DNA of 64,000 bases, from contig NC_089980.1 of the NCBI RefSeq assembly GCF_036417845.1, positions 39,368,501 to 39,432,500 on the forward strand. Reading direction: 5' to 3'. Positions 34,776 to 49,400 of this stretch are shown here, one piece after another (within the stretch, counting starts at the first letter, position 1; each line of letters starts with the position of its first letter). The notes beneath the pieces were generated by a model. That model was not told the DNA's origin and searched no databases. It saw only the letters and a program-made list of their open reading frames with translations. A program made the position numbers and the translations under genes. The stretch is from Apteryx mantelli (taxonomy: Eukaryota; Chordata; Aves; Apterygiformes; Apterygidae).

Positions 34776-35635
34776 CTCCGGGCCGCGGGAGGCCGCTTCC
34801 CCGGCCGCGCGCGGCACTTCCCGGCGCTCGCACACCGCGGGGAAACTCTTCCTGCGGCCCGGCCCCCGCTGACGTAGCCGTGTCTCTGCCGCGGCGGCGG
34901 CGGCGGGCGGCGGGCGGGGGGGCGCTGCGCAGCCCGCGGGGCGCCGCCGTCCCTGCGGAGGGGGCCCGAGCGGCGCGGCTCGTGCCGTCTCAGGCGCGAT
35001 TTATCGCGGCCTGGGGCGCGCCGAAGGGGTCCCGGGCTGGTGCTGTTACCGAGAAGAAAGTGAAGAAAAACAAAACAAAACAAAACGGACGGATGGAAAA
35101 TCCGGCAGGAAGAAAGGCTTACGTTCAGCTCCGACATCCTCCTCGGCCCCTCGGCCCGGCGTCGCGCAAATAGTTTCTGCCCGTGGGCTTGCGGGGCTTG
35201 AAGTGCCAGAAACGTCTGGAGATAATGCACGTCAGGGTGGAAATAACTGATGTAGTAACGGCAGCGCTGTGCTATAGCCGAGGGGGGAAGGGCTTCGCGG
35301 TTGCAATGCTCACTAGGGGCAGGATTTAAGTGATAAAGCACTTTAATAAAACTGATATGCTATTTAAAGCTTCGGAGGAAGACGATCAAGGATGTTTTTT
35401 CCACACTGGTTCACCGCTTTTATCCTGTAAGGAGGAGGAGGAAGGGGGGAGGAGGGAGAAACCATTAAAAACCAGCCCAGAAGAAAACAAATCGCTCCAT
35501 GAATATTCAGCAAAGAGCGAGTAGAGCCTGCAGGAGTCACGACCCCAGACATGGTTTCTCGACTCGCTCGCGGCCGTGGCTCTTTCATGCTTTGACCGTA
35601 TTGCTCCCCCCACAGGCAAAACTTTCTACACACGC

Positions 35636-35735
35636 ACACACACTCACACACAGAGGCTCGCTTTCTCCCTGACACACACACATACGCACGCACGCACACA
35701 CACACACACACATACACACACACACACACACACAC
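35636..35735. repeat. (CA)n microsatellite in the PRKCE 5' region
   Basis: Compound CA tract with interruptions by TA, CG and a GAGGCTCGCTTTCTCCCT segment; the longest pure part is about 35,715-35,735. It ends at a CRE-like TGACGTCT. Confidence 0.9.
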
Positions 35736-36092
35736 TGACGTCTTTTGCGCATTTCCTGCACTAGAGCGGGCGGCGGAGCGGCAGCGGGAGGCGGGCTGGT
35801 GCTGCGCGCAGCGCGGCGCGGCGCGGCGCGGCGCGGAGGGAGGCGGCGGCGGCGGCGGCGGCCGGGAGGCGAGGCGGGAGGCGGGCGGGGGGCGGCCGGC
35901 GGGAGGCGGGAGGCGGCGGCTCTGCCCATCGCCAGGGCGGCGGCCGCCCAGCCGGAGCCCGCCGAGCCCCGCGCGGCCCGCTCCGCTCCGCTGCCGTCGC
36001 CCCCCATGCGCTGGGGTCGCTCCGCTGGCTCCCTGGCCTCGGCGGCGGCGGAGGAGGAGGCACAGGACGGGAGGCTCCCGGGTCCGACGCGG

Positions 36093-36122
36093 ATGGAAGG
36101 TCCCCGGGTGGATGTTTTCTGA
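36093..36122 (+). other. Possible short upstream ORF in the PRKCE leader
   Basis: ATG GAA GGT CCC opens nine codons and stops at TGA (36,120-36,122) in GC-rich sequence about 530 bases before the PRKCE start codon. It matters only if transcription starts upstream of it. Other upstream ATGs also exist, so the leader may be poorly translated if it is long. Confidence 0.35.
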
Positions 36123-36171
36123 GCGGAGGCTGTGCAGTAGGCAGGGCTGGTGGGTCGGCCGGTGTTTCTGA

Positions 36172-36173
<2 letters not shown>

Positions 36174-36210
<37 letters not shown>
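36174..36210. repeat. (GT)n microsatellite in the PRKCE leader/promoter
   Basis: About 18 uninterrupted TG units. It lies on the downstream side of the GC-rich core and is complementary to the (CA)n tract on its upstream side. Confidence 0.95.
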
Positions 36211-37037
<827 letters not shown>

Positions 37038-40000
37038 TGATTTTCAGTGGCACTACTTTGGATGCAACATCTGTATTGCAGAGCAAGGTTGCCAAGGGCA
37101 TGTAGTGGCTCTGAAGGCTTTTCACTGTTTTCGTGCTTTGCTATACTGAGATAGTCATGGTTACTGCATATCTAATGCATGTGATTTACAGACAAGGGAA
37201 GAAAGAGAAATACATTAAGTCTAGGTGAGAGATGTATAATTACTGCTTTAGCTTCTGAAATTACATTTCCTAAATACAAGTCTAGTTATCTTGCTGTTCT
37301 TGAAGAACTCCAGTCAAATACGTCCATACAGAACATTACTGCAAAACCCAGATCCAGCACCTGGACTGTGAGTTCTTCATTTCAACGTGAACGCTCTTGA
37401 TCATGTTGCAACCTAGCATGATAAGGCTTAAAAATACAGATCTGACCTCTGGTATGAGGCACTTTGGAGTCTTCGTACCACTTGGAAGCTCACTGCATCA
37501 TTATTGATGCTCCTCCTTCCCCCAGATAATCTAGACCTTTATACATAGCCCTAATGCAATGTGTCTACAAATGTTTGACATTAATTAAAGGATCCTGGTG
37601 GATTTTGGCCCCAACCAGACAAATTCTGTTACCTGTATACACAACGTGTTTCACTGCTTCTTCTACTGCATCTTAAAGATACAGATGCTAACATGTCTCA
37701 GTGGGAGTACAAAAAAGCTGGAAAACCCTTGGTCTGACATCCTCAGGTACTATGATTTAACATCAAAAAAAAAAAAAAAGGAACCCAGAAAACATGAACA
37801 TTTCACAGTTCTACAGTTAGTTATAATGATGTATTCTTTAAATAAGATAAAACAATAGGAGCTGTCTTCTGATTTTAAATGTGCCCTGCTTGATCAGCCA
37901 TCTGAAATGTGCATGCTCATCTTTTTATGTATTTATTTATTAAGGTCAAGGATCCTAGTCAGGGCAGTATTTCTTTGGCAAATAGACGAAGAACCCAGGA
38001 CCAAAGTAAAAATAGCAAGAGTTAACAGATCTGAGTTTCTTGCATTCTTTGGGGCTCCTTTACTTAATGCAGTAGTATAAAGAGTTGTCAGAATGATGGA
38101 AAGGTGAGAAAGAATTATTCTCCATTTATGCTGATTAAGAGCTGAATAACTTTTACTGTAAAAACTTTTATCTTTACAACTTTAAAATATATATCATTTT
38201 CCCTAAATATGTTACGTTATGATAATTAGGCTCTAGATTATTCTGATACTCTATAAAAGCCACACATTAGTAAGTAAAATTGTGTGATAGCCAGAGAAAA
38301 AATAGCAAAATCAGGAAAAGACAAATGCAGCAGTACTGAAGATGTCTTTTACCTGGATTGAATGATAATCAAGTCTTGGACTCCTGAAATCAGTGGGTGT
38401 TTCACCATTGAGACCAATGGGGCAAGGATGTCTTCACAGAATTTTAGTGAAGGAATAATAGATTCATAAGTTTTTCTGTTTATAGGGCACGTTCTGAGTT
38501 TGTGGCCAAATCTGAAAGGACCTTGCAGGTTACAGATGCCAAGTTTGAATTTTGGTGGGGCTGTTGTGCTAGGGTACATTCTGGCTCTGATTTTTCAAGT
38601 GAAATCAAAGATTCAGGCATTTTTCTTACATATATAGTGGAATTTAACAGATTGAGACCCAATGTAAACATGACCTGGAGGGATCTAAATAACTGAATTA
38701 GATAAATGCTGTATTCTGTTACATCAGGATCCATTGCAGTCCAGCGATTGGGTGATGGGAGGACACAAGGGAGTGACTACGGTTGTTGTCTGTCGATGTG
38801 AGATAGTTGAGGGCATGGCGCTGGATCATAAAAATTGGTCAGCCCAATATAATATGGTTTCTGAAGCATCATTTATCTCATTGTCATGCTGTAAGTCCTT
38901 ATAGTTTGGACTGTGTTTGTGTATATGAAATACTGTGTACTGCACCATTCCTATATTGCAGTTAGAATTTGGGGGACCAAATATTTATAGGATTCCCCTT
39001 TAGCCTTTCCAAAATATTCCAATTTACTGAATGTATTACAATAATTGTAATACTGAATGCGTTTTTTGGATTGTTAGTAGATAAAAACCTTCAGAGAACT
39101 GGCTTTTACAGTATCACACTGTTTCTTCATCTGATTTCACTGAATTAAAATAAATCCTGTGGCCATGACATCTCTATAGAGTCTGTAGTGAAATAAATAC
39201 ATTTATTGATTGCTTCATCAGTGTCTGGAATCTATATTAAAACCTAGAGAAAAAAAATCATCTATGAAGTTGAGTAGTCAGATGGGTTTCACACTACAAG
39301 GGAAATGCACATGGCCTAAACCAACATTAGTCTAAGATCTACTGGTACATTGCAGTCAGTTTCTTCTGTTTAATAAGAGGGCTAATTCCTTCATTTCACT
39401 CTTGGCATTTAAAGCAGGTATATTTTTAGTACTCTTTCCCCACTTTATAACGCTCAAATTAAAAGGAACAATCACAGGAGCCCATTCTTCCTCACTGCCT
39501 GAGATATCAAATAAATGCAACCTAAGAAACACTCTTGGAGACTCTAAAATATTTTTATGCTTTTCTCAAGGTTTCCCTTTAAGGAGTCCTGAAAGTTTCA
39601 ACTGGGTACCCCATACTTGTTGAGTGTATTCAGTGTAATTGAATTGCTGCCCCTCTTTACCTTCAGAGTGATGCAACACTTCTTCCAGGATTGAATTGAC
39701 ATTAATTAATTAGATTTGACAAAATGCTCATATGTTGAGAACAGCTCTTGTCAATATATTAATAGCTTTTATGCAGTCAGTCTCATATAGTATGGCAAAT
39801 GTTTTGGTGAGGAAATTTTCAATATTTGCTTTATAATATCTGCACTAGGCTGAAGGTTGTATTACTTATCCTGTAATATATTTCCAGATAGTTGCCAGAA
39901 GTCCAAAATGCAAAAAGTATTAACAAAGAAATAATGTTTTGGTTTTTTACCCTAAAAGAAACTATTTCTCTCTTTAGCTAGCTCACCTACTTTGATTGTT

Positions 40001-41381
40001 TTTTTGTCATTGTGTTAATTCTTGTATTTTTTCTAGGAGATGAGTTTTTCAGGAAAATACTGGGTATTTTTCTCATGTTAAGCCTGTGCTATATACTGAT
40101 GCCATGGTTACAGTGGAAACACTAATGATAAACAAGTACAAAGCTTGAAATCCTGATAGCGATTATTGTATTAGGAAGAATAAGATAAATATGCAAAACC
40201 CTGGTTCCTATTACCTACAGAGTATTCAGCAGTTACAAAAATGATTTTTCAACCTTATAATATATATACTCCCCAAATATATATAAATATTTCAAAGCTG
40301 TGGCCTAACACAATGGTTCAGATTTTACTAGATGGAAGCTTTTAAAGAAAATATATACAATTAAAAAAAAATCAATATGAAAATATTTCTAAAATGGTAT
40401 AGTGACAATTAAAAAGATGGCTGCTTTTCCAGTGGTGCATCAATACAGACATAGCACAGTAAAAGTGTCAGTTTTGCAGATTTTTCATAGTAATGACTAC
40501 ACTGGAGTTTTAAAGAGAGCTCTGGATTGATGACATTACAGGCTTTTCTATAACTGAATAAAATGTTATACAGAACGGTGTAAAGAACATTCAATAGGAT
40601 GTTGGTGAACTTGCATTCTGAAGAATATGAAATACAGAACAATAAGTAACCTGACAATTCTGATTGAACCCCCCCCCCGATAATTTAACATGAAAGCTTT
40701 AGCTATATTTTTTCAGTTAGATGATTCATGTAGTAACAAAGTACGTGTGTCTTTCTCTAGTTTTCCTACATGTAGCATATGTAAATTTTGCAGGTGAGTT
40801 AGTAAAATAGCTACATTTTAATCAGTAGAATTTAACTCAGGAAGGAGAATTCCTTTAATATTTAGCCTTGTGGTTATACCTTTGTGAATCAGAATGATCT
40901 ATATTTCTGTGTTGGGATGGTTGGTAGCATGGGTTCGGAGTTCAAGTCCGCTTCCCAGAGCTGACAATAAATGCAATCAGTGTCATTGGACCTATGCCAA
41001 AGACTCCATCTAAGTGTCTTAGCCATTAGGCCTGACCAGAAGACCTATAGAGTCGTCCTAAGAAATCCTTTGGTGGACTGAGTAGCAGAACTCACCAAGT
41101 CAATCAGAACATCACAACATTTAGCAAGAAAAGCCTATATTTCCACTGAAAATATTTTACAACTATATTTAGGTTCGTGAAACAAGGTTAATTTTTTTTG
41201 TTAGGGTTAAAATCCCTAACACTGTCAGGAAAGAATTAAAATATAAATTTCAGTGAGCTTTTCTTTGCTGGTCCTAAATATCTTCCATGTTACTTTTCTT
41301 CTTCAGTGCTGATTCTTAAGATCTAAATTTAAAACAATATACTTTTAAAAGCATTCTTTCCTATTTCCATTTTTATCAGTG

Positions 41382-41389
41382 TGACGTCA
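41382..41389. promoter_or_regulatory. Perfect cAMP response element in PRKCE intron 1
   Basis: TGACGTCA, the full palindromic CREB/ATF site, lies in otherwise AT-rich intron. A single 8-base match is expected about once per 65 kb by chance (fewer given CpG depletion), so function is uncertain. Confidence 0.4.
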
Positions 41390-41754
41390 TACAAATGTGC
41401 CATCATTGCATACAGGAAGTTTATTATGAATTAATGTAATATCTCAATAACAGGTTGATGACCAGTTGCAGGAAATGAAATGTGGAAAACATACCCTCTT
41501 TTATTGAGTTACATGTTTTTTCATCATGCTTACAGTGTGCTATTGAAATTTTTGTGTCAGAAAGACTATGTGTTGGGTCTTTAAGTTATAGTCCATAAGT
41601 GGTGAAGGTCTGAATTTCATGGTGCTGACCTCTCATAAGAGAGATGTTTGACATAAGGAAAAGACATAGAAAGATTTAGAAATAACAGTAGTGAGTATGT
41701 CATACATTAGAAAATCTGAAGACACTTTAGCAGGAGGTCAGTATTGCCTTTTCT

Positions 41755-41860
41755 CTTTGAGGAACTGAGAAGTGGGTGCAGTGATTTGCCTGAAGTCACC
41801 CAGAAGGCAATAGCAGGGGCATGATTAAAACTCTTCTGAGTCCTCGCCTAGTGAGCTGTC
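41755..41860 (-). repeat. MIR-like SINE relic in PRKCE intron 1
   Basis: The plus strand shows GAGGAACTGAGAAGTGGGTG, then AGTGATTTGCCTGAAGTCAC, then CCAGAAGGCAATAGCAGGGG. This is the complement of the MIR CTGTGCCTC / GTGACCTTGGGCAAGTCACT block and core. Confidence 0.65.
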
Positions 41861-43354
41861 CATTTATTTAAGAACTGTGTCCTTACAGGTCCTCTGATCT
41901 GAATTAAGTGGAAAGACTGCTTAGGTGCTTATCTGAGTTCTTCCGTTTGTTTGTTTTTAATAATCTTTTGCCTTTTCTGTTGCTGAAATGACAACTCATT
42001 TCAGGCAGCAGGTGATCTGTTATAGCTGGTGGACAGGGAGCATGATTGTAATCATTTTAGTGCAGATCACTCTGCATGTTAACCTCTGCTTGCGTCCTCC
42101 AGATGCTGTTGAATGTTGGCAGTGGGCTAGTAGAGTGTGACTGGACAGTATTTACTTTTTTATTTTCATCTACTGGCTGAACTTATCTGCGGTGAAGGTG
42201 TTGAAAGGCCTAGGATTTTGCTTGTGAAACCTTTACGTCTCATCGTTCATGAGCTGCTGAAAAGCATTGTTATCAGAAGAGTATTTATTGAAACAAAAAG
42301 GAAATCGCTGTCCTTTTTGATAGATTTCTGCATTACAAGACCATCACTGCGCAAAGTCTGTCAGGTTTGGGGGGTGAGCATGAGAGAGTTACCAGAGATC
42401 AGCAGGGTTTCACAGGGACTCACAATAATTTTGAGGATGGGGGGGCTGTGAAGAGGACATGGGAGATTTTGGAGAGGGCTTTGTGTAGGTAGGGGTCTCC
42501 CTGTCTTCTCGCCCAGCCTGTCTCCCTCCTGCGCCTCCTCTTTTCCCTCTGCTGGGGATGTGGTGCTGTCACCACGCAGCTCTCCCACCATCTCGTATCA
42601 ATCCCTTTGTGCAGCTGCATAATTCTACTCCTACTCCCTGCTAGGAATGATCTCTCCTAACAGCTCCTGCTTACCTGCGGTGCTTCCCAGACTGCCGGGA
42701 GGGAATAGAGGGGAAAAAAGCTGCACCTGCAGTTGCTGCTGTGGGGAGAGGGAAAGGGCAAAGTGGGGAAAGGAAGAGATGAAGCATGGAGAAAAACCTG
42801 GAGGAGGATTATGAGTAGTTGCTGCTGCCCCACATACTCCAGCTGCTGTTTTGGCAGCAGCAGAAAGCTACGCAGGTAGGAGATAGGGATGGGCTGGCAT
42901 AGGCAAATTGACTAGTTGATGGCCTTATGTTGCCCACTGACTTGTTTTTTGCCTGCTTTGCTCAGAGTGTAGCTTTCAAAACCTCACTTCAGACATGAAA
43001 AAATCGTTTTGGGGCATGACAAGTGTGTGGTAGAAGGTGTGTTTCACTGAACACTGAATACAGGAAGGTCAGGGTTTGATCCCACGATTGATCAGAATTT
43101 CATCTTCCTATTGCTAATACCAATACTGATACTAAGTTCCACATAGCAAAAACAGTTCCACTGAACTCTGTAGAAGTATTTGTAGAATAAATTTACTAGT
43201 AACGGAGTCCAATTCATAGGTATTTTTTCTAAGCTGGGCTTTAACAAATGTCCAAATCCGATGAAAACAATTCCTATATGTTCTCCTGCAGCCAGTTTTT
43301 AGACAGTCCATATCCTTATTCCAACTCAGGCAGTTGCATAGATACTGTGCAGAA

Positions 43355-43440
43355 CTTCACTGATCTCATTGGGTTCGCTGAGTTCACTGGATTTCATGTA
43401 GGCATGTGTTTAAATTCTTTCCTGAACTGGGGCCTGTGTT
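43355..43440 (+). repeat. Ancient amniote repeat tail, family not assigned
   Basis: TTGGGTTCGCTGAGTTCACT, then GGCATGTGTTTAAATTCTTT and CCTGAACTGGGGCCTG resemble a relic common in turtle and bird DNA (CACGTGCTTAAGTGCTTTGC then TGAATCGGGGCC). The call rests on memory of that consensus. Confidence 0.45.
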
Positions 43441-46400
43441 CCAAGGGAAAACTGACAATAAATAATGTTTAACAACATCCTTTACTTTCATTTTACTCTT
43501 TCTGATTTATTATTCTACTGCAAATCTTGCATATGCAAGCCCAGTTTCTGCTTTCCTCAGCCATCAAAACTATGTCTCTGCCCTCCCCATCCAGAATTCT
43601 TTAAATACTGCTGAAATGAGAATTTAAGTTGGAATCGTAGGATTTGGCCTCTAAGTGTGGTTAGTTTCCACTTCCTAACTAAACGTCCATTTAAATGAAC
43701 TTCTGTTATGTTTTCAAAATTTGAAGGGGGAGTGTGAATACAATTCATAAAAGTCAGAGGTGAGAGCCTTTCTGCTTGGAACTGGCTGGTTGAATTCAGT
43801 ACTGCCTTATCCAATACTTTCCCTCACCCCTATTATTAGATGTAAAGACAGACAAAGACATCTGTTCCTTCCAGTTCATGGTAAGAGAGGTTTTGGAAAG
43901 GACAAGGTATGCATGTAGTGGCAAATTTGTGGTCAGAGAGGATTGAAAAGAGAATTTTCCTCCATCCACATGGAAAGGTAGGGCTGGAAATATGTGGATA
44001 TGGAGTAAGATCAGAAGTCCAAAGATAGTTTGGAAAGCTGCCAGTTTTGGGGGATAACAAACAAACCCTTTTGTCTCTTGCAAGGAGCGAGAGTGAGTAA
44101 GATCTTAAGAATGGGGTTATTTCCCTTGCCCTTTTGAGACATGCAAACTGTAGCAGTTATAGGGGTTTCTATAGTTTGGGGGCAAAGGGGCCATTAAAGA
44201 AGGCTGGCAAAATATTTTAACCTTGTATCTGTAAGCAACTGCTTACCTATTTGGCAGGCAGTCACTAGAAGATGTTAAAAGTATATTCAGCAATATTAAT
44301 ATGAAACTGCAACTATAGAACTAATAAATAATTCTAGAGATTGGGTGACTTCTGCAATGACAGTTGTGTGCTTTGTACTATATTTTAGTAAAATGAAATG
44401 CAAGTAAATATTTAAGAACATCTACAGAATTATATCTATTCTGATCATTAGTCAGAGTTAGTTGCTTGAATTGCTAGTAAAGTTGATTTCTGATTGTGTC
44501 CTCTAACTTATGTTGCTCTTATAGTTAAGATCTTAAATTATCACTGCTGTGATTTAAAAGGAGTGACAGAAGCCAAAATCTCACATATTTCAGAATAGCA
44601 CAGCTAAAAAAACTAGTGATATTGGCATGTTCCCATTAAATCTAACAGGAGTTTTAACACTCATTTTATTGGAAGCAGTGTCAGAGGGATGCTAAATAAT
44701 TCTGAGAGATTATGGAATTCTGTAGGGCTTGAATCGCTGAAGAACAGAAATAAAGGAAGACTGTTGCTTTTAGAATTAAAAAAGGCAAATTTTGATTCCA
44801 TCAGAGGCTTGCAGGCAGCCATTTCTGCTTTGTATCAGCTAAGTTGAGCTGATTTAATTGTTACAGACAACAGAATCATTTTGGTTGTTTCTGGTGTCCT
44901 GCTGGGCAGTTTCAGCACAGGCAGGAACAAAAAGGCATAAATAATGGCTAGATGTTACTGAATACTTGCATGCCTGTGTTGTTTGACCAGGGAGCCCTAC
45001 TGAATCTCAGTATCTTAAATGAAGAGTAGGCAAACTTAATGCTTAAAAAGTGTTTCAATCTTAGTACTTTTCAGTACTTTATGGTATAAATATGTATCAA
45101 TCCTCTCATCATGGGGGACCAGAGTTCTTATGCACTATACTACTCTTCATTGTTTGATACATTGGCCATTTTAATGTGATTCAAAAATATATGTTTTTTT
45201 CAAATGTTAATATTTATAAGTGTCTTTAGATAAATAGTGAAGTGGTAGCAGTAAGACTGATGCAATGGTAGTGGAGACGTGAAGGGAAGATTGATGCATA
45301 CTCTGCAAAGGTGGTGAGGAAATGTGTTGGATGGAATTGCATTGCTTTGTTTCGCAGAATAAAAGCCAGCAAAACAAGAATATTTTCTCCTTCCTAGTTT
45401 TCTTTCCTTTTCTTCTTTATTGTCTGTTCTGTCTTCATGCTGACAGTTCTCCATCTTTCTGGATCTGTTCTGGCTCCAAGACGGTCAAGAAATGATTGGG
45501 TGACCGTTGCAGGATTGCATAAGATTTGTTGTTGGTAACACAAGCCAGCTACATGAATGAAATGTCCTGCTATAGATCTTTACAGAGACCTAGTGCAAGT
45601 ATAGACCTCCTGCTGAGATCAGCTTCCCTTTATTTCAAGGTGTGATTGATCCATGGTTTCTGAAAACAAATGAGTTTCAGAATGTGTTGGAACAAGAAAG
45701 GCTAAAGGTCACCCAGGCTGTACAGAAACAGCTTTGTCCACTTTGTTCTCCTTCTCACATGGTTCTAGCTGGATTTATTGAGGAATCCTTTTCTTTTTTT
45801 TTTTTTCCTCTGCATGTCCTTGCCTTTCCCTTCCTTATTATCTGCTATTGCCTTGGCATCTCTTGAACTGGTGATCTAAATGGCCTGCTTCTGTTCTCCT
45901 TAATTCACTGCTATCGCCTTGTCCTGGAGTCCTGGCTGTCTTAACTCTTCCTTTTATTTTCTTCTTATTATTACTTCCCATATTTATCCTTGTTGCTGTT
46001 CTTTCCATCATGCCAACTCCTTCTCCATTCTGAGCACTTGGGTGGACTAGTGAGCTACTTGTGTCAGGAAGACACAGAAGCATCTTTAGTACCACAAGCT
46101 CTGTGAGCATTGCCCAGAAGCTCTCATCCAGAGTGCGTCTCCCCTGTGCTTCTCAGCAAGCAGCAGGGAACTAACTGACAGACTGGTCGGTGTCTGAGCA
46201 GTTATCTTCAATCAGAAAAAGTGATGTTCTGAATTTCCAGTTAGCTACACGGCAGAAATGGTTGAAGAAAGAAATGTCATACAGTAGGTTTGAACTTCAA
46301 ACAAAAGTCTCTGATTTTAGCAGAGCCAGTGGGGTGTTGTATGGACGTGATGATCTTTCCCTGAAAACTGGACTGTCCCAAACAATGGAAACAATATTGC

Positions 46401-49400
46401 AAAATTTTAGTTGATACTAACTATTGGGATTTTCACCCAGGGAATCCTAATCAAAGACAATACCCAGTATCATTTTCCTTTTTCATTTATATAAAGCAAA
46501 ATTATGTTTTCTGTCTTAAAAAAAATTACAGTCCAAGTACAAGTCAGGAAGAGACAGATTGGAGAAACAAAAAGAATCAGTAAGAAATTATCGACAAGTA
46601 TGATAAGCTGTAGTGGTAGCTGAGCAGCAGCCTATCAATTCAGCTTTGCTAGGTGTCCCTAACTCAAAATCCCAAATGGAGTGGAAATTTTGCTGGAGAT
46701 ACTGTGACACTTTGGTTGATGTGGTGTTTCTTCTCGAGGAGTTGGTAAGTTTAGAGGGATAGCCTTTATGATCTAGCCCATGGTTCCCAAATTTCTAGGT
46801 ATTTCTGAATATCCCATATATCCTTAAGAATGTTTGTGATCACCCATTTTTATGTAACTACACGATTTTTCTGTATAATCCCATGATAGCTGGTTTCAAC
46901 TGTATTAGTACATTTGAGCCTTTTTCTTTATCAGCAGCTGGGCTAGAACACTCCCAGTGCAATAATCAAATACATACTAATGCCCCATACTAATGTCACT
47001 GGTCTTTGAGATGAGCTTTGTTAAGTTTCATTCCACACCTTTACTCATCGTCTAGCAAATTCTCAGAGCCATGTGAAGCGGAAAGAAAGGTTTTATTAAC
47101 CTCTCACAGTTACTTTATAGAAATGCTAGTCATTGCATCAGAAGCAAGCAACAGAACTTTTCACAGAAAGAACAAAACCTTGTCTTGTAGCTCTTTCTGA
47201 TAAGCATTGTGCAATACTTTATTTTTATGTATATACTGTAAAGTCTGTTGCTTTAAAAAGAATATTGGTTTAGTGGTCACATTTAGGAGGTGGCTCTGCT
47301 TTTGCATTTTTTATAAGGCCACGTAAAAGGTTTTAAAATACAAATTCAGCAAAACTGTTTTTAAACAATTGCCCGCAGCATTAGCAGCCCAGACACTGTG
47401 ACCTATCCGATCTTGTAGGATCTCTTTATGTGCTCTTTCCCTCCCAGTTCACACTCATTCCTTTTGTCTGTTTTGTGCATCTGTTGCAAGCCGCCTCGGG
47501 TAGAGGCTATCTTATTACCTTCTTGTATATATCATTTAGTAGGACAATGGGGTCCTGATCCTGCTTTGAAAGGCATTCACTTCACAACACTAGTACAATA
47601 TAGAAAAATAGATCAGTGCAGTTGACCTCTGTTTGTCCTAGCTCAGTGCAGTGCAAAAAGCAAACACTTTCCATTTACAAAGTTAGGGGTTTTGTTGGTA
47701 AGAGCATGTGTGAGTAAGTAAAAACCCAATATGCCTAAAACAAACACAAAAGAAGTTTAATTCTGTGATGTGTGCCTTACACCAGTGACTGGGGCAGACA
47801 GGGCCTAATATGTCTTGTGCACCAATTTATGTCTCCTATATTGATTTTACTGGAAATTTCTTTGAGTGGTGTTCCATGTTGCTGAAACCATTGAGAGTAC
47901 TAGGTTATTATTTAGTTGTATACATAGTGATTCTACTGTGCTAATAGGTACCTTAGAGAAATGAGTAGTTACATCACTATCAACTGAATTCCTTGTATGT
48001 TTAATACTGTACTTTAATGATTTCTCAGAATTGAGGCCTATTGTAAATTTTTGAAATATGTGGAAGTCATTGAAGAATATAAGCTTTTCATCAGTGATTA
48101 TTTCAGGATAGTATCTGCAATAAGCTTACTTTCTGAAGAGTTTGTGAATCTGCGCACACATTGTTCAGAAGGATCAGTCTCTCTTCCATGCGATTTGTGA
48201 TTGGTATTCTTTGTAGAGTTCTTAAAGTAAAATAGAAAAAAAGCGTAACATTTTATTTTTTTGGACCGTTACCTCATTAATTAAACAGTAGTATATTATT
48301 GTATATTCGAACAAAGTACAATTAAACTGAACTCTAGGCTTGTTTCAATGTACTCTTGACATCAAAATGACAGGCTTTAACATGTTCCAACAATTATATT
48401 CTATTTAAAAGGTGTGTGCTCTCCAGCCAAGCACAGTTTTTCCGTATCAGTGTTACTACCCTGCCATAAAGCTTTCAAGATCCTTAGCACAGTCCAAAGT
48501 TCAGATCAAAGACAATTTTTAAAATCATATTTGAAATCAGATTTGAAGTATGAGAATGTCATTTTGCCTTTTATGCTGTTCCTGGAAGACTGAGGTAAAA
48601 AAAGCATCTAACTGAAGTTAAAGACAGGGCAGACTGAGAACTAGGTGCAACTGGTGAAGCCTCTTTCCCTACGGCACTCTCCCATTGTACTGTAGGGTCT
48701 TCTTCTGCGTGGGACCAAGGGTAAGTGTGGCTGTGAGCAGTAACACAGATTACAGGCTGAATGTTTTGTGGAACTGCTGGAAAGCTTGCAGCTCTTCCAA
48801 CAGCTGTGAATCAGTCCTGCACCCTGTTTGCAGATTAGCAAGTAAATTTTGATTTTGCTTCCCTGCACCAGTGTGCCTGTCTGCAGAACCTGTGTATTTG
48901 AACTTTATGCATGGTTAATCAACTTTATGATGCAAATAAAGTGAAGTCTCAGAGACATTTTATGCACCTTTGAAAATTTGCTTGATACTAGTGGTATCCC
49001 AGGTGCGATAAGACTGAAGTGCTGAAACCTTCTTAGAGCATGGGATGCATACATTCTGACAGGATGATGGTTTTGAATGTAGAAATTATTACTTTATCTT
49101 TGATAACTCTCATTGTGCGTTAAGTAATGCAGATATAGTGCAAAAACAGAAAATATATTGTTTCTTCCTGGAGGATCTTATGCTGTAAAATCAGCTAATG
49201 TATTATCTCACTTTTGAATAATAAGATCGTAAACTGTAAAAGACCTTTGAAGGTTTTGTACCTCTATATCAAGAGTGAAGTGAAGTGCAAAAGCCAATCT
49301 CATAGAAAATGCATAGCAACATAGAAATCTATGCTTTGCAGAACAGAAACATGCAGCAGAAATAACTGGTGTGTTATTGCAACTTGAAAAGTATATTTGA

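Larger units (their letters stand above)
34480..36160 (+). promoter_or_regulatory. PRKCE: PRKCE promoter CpG region, two GC-rich blocks
   Basis: GC-rich blocks at 34,480-35,040 and 35,750-36,120 are separated by a more neutral stretch that contains (CA)n. There is no obvious TATA box. GC boxes are abundant, including G5-C-G5-C-G5-C-G3 at 34,755-34,775. CRE-like half-sites appear in TGACGTAG (about 34,870) and TGACGTCT (about 35,736). GCGCG and GGC runs lie at 35,810-35,862. The location directly upstream of the PRKCE start codon exon supports a TATA-less promoter. The transcription start is not determinable from sequence alone. Confidence 0.85.

Noticed and set aside
40920-40970. tRNA-like stretch with GGTTGGTAGCATGG and AGTTCAAGTCC
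   Set aside because: It resembles parts of the A and B boxes but no complete cloverleaf or acceptor pairing could be formed; at best an eroded tRNA-derived SINE fragment.
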